Part shown: positions 1 to 7,213 of the stretch, in pieces | Numbering within the stretch: the stretch's first letter is position 1 | Layout: every line of letters begins with the position of its first letter | Assembly (NCBI GenBank): GCA_025361735.1 | Contig: JANYKD010000055.1 | Location: 1-64,000 of the forward strand | Direction: 5' to 3' | Length of the DNA stretch: 64,000 bases | Origin: Phycisphaerales bacterium | GTDB lineage: Bacteria > Planctomycetota > Phycisphaerae > Tepidisphaerales > Tepidisphaeraceae | The notes under the pieces: model-generated | What the model was told of the DNA's origin: nothing | Databases searched by the model: none | The model's input: only the letters and a program-made list of their open reading frames with translations | Program-made: the position numbers and the translations under genes

Positions 1-1246
1 GCCTGGCGAAGATGACAACCTGTTCGTCCAATTCCAGCAGTTGCTGGAGGGCAACATAGAGGAAGTTGCCCGAGCCGCAAGCGCTGTCGAGGACGCGGAG
101 CTTCCCGAGGCTTTCGCGGAAGGCGTCAAGGCGGGCTTCGAGTTTACGGGCGGCCGGGGTGCGTTTGGCCGGCGGCAGGTCGGCGTAGGCTTTGATCGCG
201 GGGGCGAGTTCCTCCTGTAGGGCGGCCCACTGACGTTGCAGGGGCTGCATGATGACCGGCTGGATGACCAGGAGGATGTCTTCCCGGCCGGTGAAGTGAG
301 CGCCGATCTGGGCACGTTTGTTGGGGTCGAGGATGCGCTGAAAGAGGGTGCCGAAGATGGAGGGCTCGACACCGGACCAGTCGAGTTGGGCGATGCGTTG
401 GAGGACCAACAGGTCGCCGTGCTTGAGGGCGATGGCCGGCTGCTCATCAAACAGGCCGCCGTTGAACCATGGGATGATGTCGTTGCCGAATTCGCCGCCG
501 GTGCGCATGAGGGTGAAGAGCTGGTCGAGGCGTTTGTGGGTGGAGTCGGGGTCGGTAAGGCAGCGGGCGATGAGGCGGGTGAAGGAACTGGCCGGGAGGA
601 GTTCGATATCCTCGGCGAAGAGGCAGAAGATGACCTTCATCAGAAAGTGGGCGATTTGGTGGGGCAGCACGGCGCCGGGGCCGGTGTCTGGGAAGCGGTC
701 GCGGAGGCGTTCGGCGAGGCCGCCGAATTCGTTGGCGACATCCTGGGTGAGCGTGGCGGCGGTCTTGGCGGGTTTGAAGGAGTCGGGGGTGTTGAAAAGG
801 CGGCGGAGGGTTTCGGTGTTGCCGGGGAATTCCTCGAGCTTGAGGATGATGGTGCGCTTGGGGTAACCCTGGAAATGCGTATGGATGATGGTCGTGGAGA
901 TGTCGCAGACGACGGAGAGGGGCGGGTTGTCGAGGTCGTCGCGGTACTGGTAGAGCTGGCGGTAGGCGTCGTCGAGGGATTTGTACTTGTCCTTGCGTTT
1001 GTATTCCCAGGCGAAGCAGTTTCGTTTCCAGACATCGACAAAGCCGTAGTCGCCCTTGGAGCCTTTGGAGGCCGGGGCGGTGGTGCGGACGGGTTTCTCA
1101 AAAGTGTAGTCGTCGCCAGTGGGGTCGGAGGACGCGGGCGTGGGCAGGCCGAGCATCTGACAGAGGTCGATGAAGTGTTCGTGCGAGGCGGCCTTTTCGG
1201 AGAGTTCGGTGGCGCTCCACTTGGCGACGAACTGTTCTGGCGTCAT
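1..1246 (-). CDS. Class I DNA methyltransferase / type II restriction-modification enzyme-like protein, N-terminal part (runs off left edge)
   Basis: Minus-strand reading from ATG at 1246: MTPEQFVAKWSATELSEKAASHEHFIDLCQMLG...FVDVWKRNCFAWEYKRKDKYKSLDDAYRQLYQYRDDLDNPPLSVVCD...LRVLDSACGSGNFLYVALQQLLELD; SAM-binding DSACGSGNFL motif; no stop before window edge, so absent from the ORF track. Confidence 0.85.
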   Translation of the reverse strand, partial: MTPEQFVAKWSATELSEKAASHEHFIDLCQMLGLPTPASSDPTGDDYTFEKPVRTTAPASKGSKGDYGFVDVWKRNCFAWEYKRKDKYKSLDDAYRQLYQYRDDLDNPPLSVVCDISTTIIHTHFQGYPKRTIILKLEEFPGNTETLRRLFNTPDSFKPAKTAATLTQDVANEFGGLAERLRDRFPDTGPGAVLPHQIAHFLMKVIFCLFAEDIELLPASSFTRLIARCLTDPDSTHKRLDQLFTLMRTGGEFGNDIIPWFNGGLFDEQPAIALKHGDLLVLQRIAQLDWSGVEPSIFGTLFQRILDPNKRAQIGAHFTGREDILLVIQPVIMQPLQRQWAALQEELAPAIKAYADLPPAKRTPAARKLEARLDAFRESLGKLRVLDSACGSGNFLYVALQQLLELDEQVVIFAR

Positions 1247-1395
1247 GGTGTAGATTCTGCGCGCGGGGGTGGGGAAAGCAAGGGGAGATGGCAAATGCAG
1301 AGTGGAAGGAGGACGGTGAGTGAAATGGTATTCGGGGGGAATGGAGCGGACCGCGATCGGCGATCGCGGCTACAGTTGAAGTGAACCGTATTGGC

Positions 1396-1474
1396 CCTTA
1401 CCCCAACCCTCTCCCGGAGGGAGAGGGAGCAGGAGGAGCGCGGAGTCGTTCTTGCGAGACTGTTTAGCGCGGGC
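1396..1474 (+). repeat. Dispersed repeat family B, short form (ccccaaccctctcccggagggagagggagcaggaggagcgcggagtcgttcttgcg...)
   Basis: Near-identical copies at 1958-2030 and 18154-18222. Confidence 0.85.
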
Positions 1475-1665
1475 AATGGAACGGGGACGTAGATTGTGGT
1501 TGATTGCTCACGAACTGCGGTCCCGACAGAATCCGCGAAGCCGAAACGCTCAGATCCGGCCGCTGGCACGCAGATGATTGGCCGCAAGAAAGCTCGGAAT
1601 CCGCAAGAGGTATTTTGTGCCTCTTGTGCCTTCTCGCGGCCATTCTCCTTTGGGTGCGGAAGAAT

Positions 1666-1751
1666 GATCTCACGCAGAGACGCAGTGCTCGCAGAGAAGA
1701 ACGGGCCACTGCGGATTTGTCTCTGCGGGCACTGCGCCTCTGCGTGAGATC
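1666..1751. repeat. Long hairpin: 31-bp arms (gatctcacgcagagacgcagtgctcgcagag) with two mismatches and about 24-nt loop
   Basis: Left arm 1666-1696, right arm 1721-1751 are near-perfect reverse complements. Confidence 0.85.
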
Positions 1752-1877
1752 GAATTGGTGGGGAGAAGCGACGAAGCACGTTGTCGCGTGCGAGCATTCG
1801 TCGCTGGCCTGGGGAGTGGAACGGGGACACCCCAAGGCAGCGTTAAGGAATCAGCGCTGCAAAGTTACAAGCCGCAG

Positions 1878-1920
1878 ACCCTCACCCCAGCCCTCTCCCG
1901 GAGTACCGGGCGAGGGAGTG
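1878..1920 (+). repeat. Dispersed repeat family B, long form (accctcaccccagccctctcccggagtaccgggcgaggga)
   Basis: Matches reverse complement of 40671-40712. Confidence 0.8.
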
Positions 1921-1957
1921 CGCTGAAAGCAGTTTGCTACAGTTATTGTTTTACAGC

Positions 1958-2030
1958 GCCCAACCCTCTCCCGGAGCGAAAGGGAGCAGGAGGAGCGCGG
2001 AGTCGTTCTTGCGGGACTGTTTAGCGCGGA
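1958..2030 (+). repeat. Dispersed repeat family B, short form
   Basis: Near-identical to 1396-1474, including the gtcgttcttgcgggactgtttagcgcgg tail. Confidence 0.85.
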
Positions 2031-2082
2031 CTCCCGACAGGTTGTTCTTAAGCGGCGTCAATCTGCGACATCGGCGGATCCG

Positions 2083-2550
2083 TTACATGATGGCGAGGAT
2101 CTTGAAGTCCATGGTGCCGCGCGGGGCTTTGACGCGGATGGTGTCGCCGACGCGGGCTTTGAAGAGGGATTCGCCCATGGGGCTGTTCACTGAGACGGGA
2201 ACCACGTCGTCGGTCTCGGAGGGGCCGGTGGCTTCGCCGACCAGGCGGACGAGTTGTTCGGTGTCGTCGGAGAGATCGAGCAGTTTCACGGTGTGGCCCA
2301 GGAAGACCATGTCCTCCGGCGCGCCTTCGTTGGAGACGACAACCACGCTGCGCAGCTTGAGATCGAGTTCGGCGAGCTGCCGCTCGATCGTCCGGTTCTC
2401 TTCCTTGGCGAAGTGATATTCGGCGTTCTCCGAGAGATCGCCCAGGGCGGCGGCCTTGCGGATCCGGTCCTGGACGTCGATCTTGGTCTTGTACAGGGTC
2501 TCGCGCTTGAGCTCCATGGCGACCTTTTCTTCGGCACTGACTATCTGCAT
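2083..2550 (-). CDS. greA: Transcription elongation factor GreA/GreB family
   Basis: GDLSENAEYHFAKEENRTIERQ... and ...VNSPMGESLFKARVGDTIRVKAPRG typical of GreA. Confidence 0.93.
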   Translation of the reverse strand: MQIVSAEEKVAMELKRETLYKTKIDVQDRIRKAAALGDLSENAEYHFAKEENRTIERQLAELDLKLRSVVVVSNEGAPEDMVFLGHTVKLLDLSDDTEQLVRLVGEATGPSETDDVVPVSVNSPMGESLFKARVGDTIRVKAPRGTMDFKILAIM

Positions 2551-2772
2551 GACACAGACTCCTCAAACGCGATAATGAAAAATAACGACCACCGCCCAAA
2601 GCGGTGGCCGCGTCTTCTTGCGGCCGGCATTATAGCGAGGCAACGGGTGGCTTGGCCATAGCAGCGTTGCCCGGCTTTCATGATTATCGGCCGAACGGCT
2701 CGGGTAATTGAATTGACGGTCCGGGGGCGTTTGCCTAAACTCGCGTCCCGTTCGTTTTAAGAGGAGTGCCCA

Positions 2773-3171
2773 ATGGCGTTTCAGTGTACCGTCGTGACCC
2801 CCGAGAAGCAGGCGTTCGACGGCAAGATTGTCGGGGCGGTGGTGCCCGCGCATGATGGCCTGATCGGCATCCTCACCCATCGCGCCCCCCTGCTGGTCAA
2901 GCTCGGCATCGGCCCGTTGCGGCTGGATCTGTCCGACAGCAAGAAGGCCTTCTTCCTGATTGACGGCGGAATTGCCCAGATGAAAGGCGACAAGCTGACG
3001 ATCCTCAGCGAAGCCGCAACCCCTGCGGATGAAATCAATTACGAGACAGCGCGGGCCCAGTTTGCCGAGGCGCAGGCGCTCAAGCCGGCCGATCCCAAGA
3101 CGACCGCCCGGCGCGAACACGACCTGGCGGTGGCGAAGGCGAAGATGCACCTGGTCGAGCAGCCGCACTAG
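2773..3171 (+). CDS. atpC: F1 ATP synthase epsilon subunit
   Basis: MAFQCTVVTPEKQAFDGKIVGAVVPAHDGLIGILTHRAPLL...GIGPLRLD; epsilon N-terminal beta-sandwich signature. Confidence 0.9.
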   Translation: MAFQCTVVTPEKQAFDGKIVGAVVPAHDGLIGILTHRAPLLVKLGIGPLRLDLSDSKKAFFLIDGGIAQMKGDKLTILSEAATPADEINYETARAQFAEAQALKPADPKTTARREHDLAVAKAKMHLVEQPH

Positions 3172-3176
3172 ACTGG

Positions 3177-3252
3177 CGGGGCCAGCGTCCTCGCTGGCCC
3201 ATGCTTGAAGCTTCCGTGCTTTCCGAGGGCCGGCGGGCACGCCGGCCCCACC
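3177..3252. repeat. Two adjacent hairpins (ggggccagcgtcctcgctggccc; gggccggcgggcacgccggcccc)
   Basis: Direct reading; related to IR at 20141-20212. Confidence 0.7.
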
Positions 3253-3294
3253 TGAATCGACTGATTGACCGATGTGAATGCCGATGGGGTCAGG

Positions 3295-3660
3295 CCGTGG
3301 TGTCGACCGACATGCCGGCGGGGAAATTCTGGAACGCGGTGGCGGGGTTTACCTGGCCGCCCTGGGCGTCTTTGATGGCCGCCATGAAATCCTGGCGGAA
3401 CTACTGGGGGTCTATCCCGTGATCTTTTAGGAGTTGGCGATCGATGACATTGGGGGGGCCTTTCACTGAGAAGAAGATTTCCGAACGCTGATACGAGTGT
3501 CTCTTCTGCTCTTGCCGGCTCGAAAACGTCGAGCACCGGAGGAGATTTCGGCCGCGATTCCGCGCGGACTTGAGGGAATCCCGCAGATGACACGATTGAT
3601 ACGTTTGTGTTCACGGAAACGTTTGCGAAACCGATCGGTCGCGAGAACGCAGCGGGACGG
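3295..3660 (-). pseudogene. Decayed coding remnant, family unknown
   Basis: Minus reading SVKGPPNVIDRQLLKDHGIDPQ[TAG]FRQDFMAAIKDAQGGQVNPATAFQNFPAGMSVDTTA*, preceded in another frame by FANVSVNTNVSIVSSAGFPQVRAESRPKSPPVLDVFEPARAEE: one stop plus one frameshift. Confidence 0.35.
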
Positions 3661-3989
3661 TCGTCGCGGCGGGCGGGCGCCAATTTAGGTGAGATGCGCA
3701 GCTTGGGCATCAAGTACGGGTGACAGATTGGGGACGGCCGGATCTTCTAACAACCGCCGAAATAGGGGAGAACGGTGATTTATGGCTGAAATCGCGGCTC
3801 CCGGCGACTCGTACCAGCGATTATCGCACCATTCCAATCTTGTTTTCTTTTTTTGCCTTACGCGGAAGCGGGGGTAGGTTCGACTGCTGAGAATACAGAT
3901 CCCGCCAGCGGAGGGTCTGAAGGCGTTGGAGTCTTCAACCGTGGCGGCGCACAAATATCCGGCCCGAGCAAGGCCAGAGGAGATTGAGC

Positions 3990-4847
3990 ATGAGACACGC
4001 GTTGATTACGACGGTGGCGGTGTTGGTTGCGCTGGGAGCGGCGACGCTGCCGAGCTACGGTGATGCGGGTCCGTGGACCATGAGTTCGCCGCGCGATGGG
4101 ACGTTGTACTTCGTTCAGAATGCACCACAGATCTACACGAACTACAACATGCTCGCGAGCAACTGGTCCGAGCACGCGGCCAGCAACACGAACAACTCGT
4201 TCCTGCAGTTGGCCGATGATGGCAATGCGTCGTTGACATCCGCGATCGCGGGTTGGGATGCGAGCAACACGGTGTTCTCGATGACCGTGACGGGCGCCAA
4301 CGCGCCGTATCCCTATTCCCGCTTCTGGCAGCCGGACAAGGGCATGGCGTGGGGCGTGAAGTTCCTCAATTACACCTACAGTTTTACCGCAACGTTCGAC
4401 ACGCCTGCGATCGGGGACGGCAACGATTTCCTCGTCAGCAGTGGCACGGCGACATCCATCGTCGGCTCGTTCACGGGCACGTTCCAATCGACGGACGACG
4501 TGAACAAGAACCCGATCACCAACGGTGATGTTTACGGATTCAACGTCGATTTCAGCAAAGCACTGTTCACCGCCAATCAGGTGCAGACGCCAATCGGCGA
4601 CCCCTATGGCTATGGAGGGACCACGGGGATCCCGTTCACGCAGTTTGGCTCGCGGGGAGACGGTGCGTGCTTCGGCGTCACGAACGAGCTGGGCTATCAG
4701 GGGACGGTCTGGAATATCACGCAGGCGAGTGCGTTGCCTGCCGACGTGTCCGTGCCGCTGCCCGCGGCCGCGTGGGGCGGGATTGTGCTGCTGGGCAGTG
4801 TGGTTGGCGCCAAGGGTCTGAAGCGTTTGCGCCGCCAGGAAGCCTGA
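3990..4847 (+). CDS. Secreted protein with C-terminal VPLPA-CTERM sorting signal
   Basis: N-terminal signal peptide MRHALITTVAVLVALGAATLPSYGD; C-terminus VPLPAAAWGGIVLLGSVVGAKGLKRLRRQEA (motif, TM helix, basic tail). Confidence 0.85.
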   Translation: MRHALITTVAVLVALGAATLPSYGDAGPWTMSSPRDGTLYFVQNAPQIYTNYNMLASNWSEHAASNTNNSFLQLADDGNASLTSAIAGWDASNTVFSMTVTGANAPYPYSRFWQPDKGMAWGVKFLNYTYSFTATFDTPAIGDGNDFLVSSGTATSIVGSFTGTFQSTDDVNKNPITNGDVYGFNVDFSKALFTANQVQTPIGDPYGYGGTTGIPFTQFGSRGDGACFGVTNELGYQGTVWNITQASALPADVSVPLPAAAWGGIVLLGSVVGAKGLKRLRRQEA

Positions 4848-4860
4848 TCGGCGAATGCGG

Positions 4861-5853
4861 TTACAGGCGTGGCAGCATCGCGTCGATGACGCGCTTGCAA
4901 ACATCATCCAGCGGGGCCTCGACCTTGAGGCCCGAGGCCCGGGCGTGGCCGCCGCCGCCGAAGAGTTCGGCGAACTTGGCCACGTCGACCTGGCCTTTGC
5001 TGCGAAGACTGACGCGCACGGGGCCGAAATCGCGCGGTTCGGTCGCCACGATCGACACCTGCACGGCGCCGATCTGCAGCGGGATGTTCACGAGGTTCTC
5101 GGTGTCGGCGACGCTGGCGCGCGTGTCCTCGAAGTCCTTCTTGGTGATGCTCATGACGGCCAGCTTGCCGCCAGCCAGGAGTTTCATCGACTGCATGGCC
5201 CGCGTCTGCAAGGCCAGTCGCTCCGGCCGCTCGTTCTGGTAGATCGCCTGATACATGGCGTCGGTGTCGACGCCGGCTTCCATGAGCATGGCGCAAAGCC
5301 GGTGCGTGTACGGCCGGGTGTTGGAGAACTGGAACCAGCCGGTGTCGGTGACGATGGCGGCGTAGATGCAGGTGGCGATGGGCTTGTCCAGCGGGAGCCC
5401 CCATCCCTGGATGAGTTCCGCGACGATCTCGGCGGCGGCGGCAGCCTCGGGGATGACCAGGCGGATATTGCCCCAGGCTTCCTGGGTCAGATGATGGTCG
5501 ACAACAAGAATCGGCTTGGTCCAGCCGGCGAACTTTTCCTTGAGCCCGGGAAGCTGGCTCCAGGTGCCGGTATCGACAACCAGGAGGGCATCAAATGGGG
5601 ACAGGTCGAATGCGGCGAGGCCGTCCTTCTCGAAGTCGGTGTAGGCGATGCCGGGGTCGCGGAAGATGAAGGCATACTTGGTCGGCAGGTGGCTGAGGAG
5701 CATGACATGGGCGTCAATGCCCTTGGCGCGCATGGCCAGCACCATGGCGGCCGACGAGCCCAGGGCATCGCCGTCGGGGCGGATGTGCGTGGTAACCAGG
5801 ACGCGGCGGCAGCCGGACAGGGTATCGATGATCTGCTGGTACTGATCGGTCAT
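4861..5853 (-). CDS. nrnA: DHH/DHHA1 family phosphoesterase (NrnA-like oligoribonuclease/pAp phosphatase)
   Basis: RPDGDALGSSAAMVLAM, VVDTGTW, VDHHLTQ, GGGGHARASG motifs. Confidence 0.88.
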   Translation of the reverse strand: MTDQYQQIIDTLSGCRRVLVTTHIRPDGDALGSSAAMVLAMRAKGIDAHVMLLSHLPTKYAFIFRDPGIAYTDFEKDGLAAFDLSPFDALLVVDTGTWSQLPGLKEKFAGWTKPILVVDHHLTQEAWGNIRLVIPEAAAAAEIVAELIQGWGLPLDKPIATCIYAAIVTDTGWFQFSNTRPYTHRLCAMLMEAGVDTDAMYQAIYQNERPERLALQTRAMQSMKLLAGGKLAVMSITKKDFEDTRASVADTENLVNIPLQIGAVQVSIVATEPRDFGPVRVSLRSKGQVDVAKFAELFGGGGHARASGLKVEAPLDDVCKRVIDAMLPRL

Positions 5854-5875
5854 GAACAGGGGCTCCTTTGCGTAT

Positions 5876-6075
5876 GAGCCCCGTAGGGGCGACATAAGAT
5901 AGCCCACGGCGCAAGCCGTGGGACCAGGCGTCAGCATAGCCACCAGCCCCGTAGGGGCGGCACAGTTTCTGTCGCCCCTACGGGGCTCGTTCTCGCCATT
6001 TCACCTATACCCACGACTCACGTCGTGGGCTAACATGTATCGCCCCTTACGGGGCTGAAACGACGCTTACGGCGC
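5876..6075. repeat. Cluster of palindromic repeats (agccccgtaggggcgac / gtcgcccctacggggct) with gcccacggcgcaagccgtggg hairpin
   Basis: At least four copies in alternating orientation around 5877, 5945, 5971 and 6040. Confidence 0.85.
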
Positions 6076-6082
6076 CGTCATG

Positions 6083-7057
6083 TCACGCGATCCTCGCGAT
6101 CAGGCGCGCGGGATCAAGCTCGCTACGTACAATGGTCCATTCAATATCCCGCGCCAATTGCCTCTTCAGTGCCTCCACCCCATCAAACTTCCGCTGCTCG
6201 CGCAGCCAGTCGACGATCTCCACGCCGATGGTCCGGCCGTAGAGGTCGCCGGAGAAACCGACCAGGTGCGCCTCGATCTGCCGGCGGTTCTCGCCGAACG
6301 TGGGCATCGGTCCGATGCTCAGGGCGGCCGGCCACACGCGGCCATCGACCTTGCACCGCGCGACATACACACCGTCGCCGGGGATGAGTTGGTTCGCGCA
6401 ATCAAGGTTGGCCGTGGGGATGCCAATCGTGCGGCCGCGCTGATGACCCATGATCACCGGCCCGCGCAGCTCGTACGCACGGCCCAGGCAAATGGCCGCA
6501 TCGCGCACGCGACCCATCGTCAGCAGCCAGCGTATGAGCGAGCTGCTCACGGGCGCTCGCTGCATGTCCAGCAACCCCACTTCCGCGGCCGTGCCGATGT
6601 GGACGCCGATGCCCGAGTTGACGGCCCACTTCTGCAACTGCCGCACATTTCCGCCCCGGCCTTTGCCGAAATTGAACGAGTCGCCTTCGACAATATGCGA
6701 TGGGCGGACCTCGTCCCGGAGGATTCGCCAGAAATCCTCGGCCGAGAGGTTGAGCACGGCGGGTTCGGGCGGCAGTTCGACAAGGAACTGGATGCCCAGG
6801 GCGGCCAGCAGCTCGCGTTTGATATCGACCGGCGTGAGCCTCGGCGGCGCGGCCTCGGGCCGCAGGACGGTCACGGGGTGCGGTTCGAAGGTGACCGCGG
6901 CAATCGCCCGGCCGGGCGCCTCGCCCGCCAGCCGATGAACGAGGTCGACGATGCTGCGATGGCCGAGATGAACCCCGTCGAAATTGCCGATCGAGACGAC
7001 GGTACCGGCCGGCAACGAACGTAAACCATCCAATCCAAAACGCAGTTCCATCGGCAA
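6083..7057 (-). CDS. ribF: Bifunctional riboflavin kinase/FAD synthetase
   Basis: SIGNFDGVHLGH, TFEPHP, GRTIGIPTANL motifs. Confidence 0.93.
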   Translation of the reverse strand: MPMELRFGLDGLRSLPAGTVVSIGNFDGVHLGHRSIVDLVHRLAGEAPGRAIAAVTFEPHPVTVLRPEAAPPRLTPVDIKRELLAALGIQFLVELPPEPAVLNLSAEDFWRILRDEVRPSHIVEGDSFNFGKGRGGNVRQLQKWAVNSGIGVHIGTAAEVGLLDMQRAPVSSSLIRWLLTMGRVRDAAICLGRAYELRGPVIMGHQRGRTIGIPTANLDCANQLIPGDGVYVARCKVDGRVWPAALSIGPMPTFGENRRQIEAHLVGFSGDLYGRTIGVEIVDWLREQRKFDGVEALKRQLARDIEWTIVRSELDPARLIARIA

Positions 7058-7213
7058 ACTCCAAATCAGTCTTCGTATTGTAGCGAAGAATTGATCGGTG
7101 TGGCGTGGCTCGATTGACTGCCTGCGCGAATTGGGGAATATAGACGGCCGGAGCGCCGCGGTCCGCGATCCAGAAGCTCACATGAGTTGTCGATCTCAGC
7201 AAAGTTGGAACCC

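Noticed and set aside
236-1384. 382-aa plus-strand ORF at left edge
   Set aside because: Antisense to the methyltransferase gene that runs off the edge and is missing from the ORF track
5876-6075. Possible CRISPR array
   Set aside because: Repeats are short palindromes in both orientations with irregular spacing and no cas genes nearby
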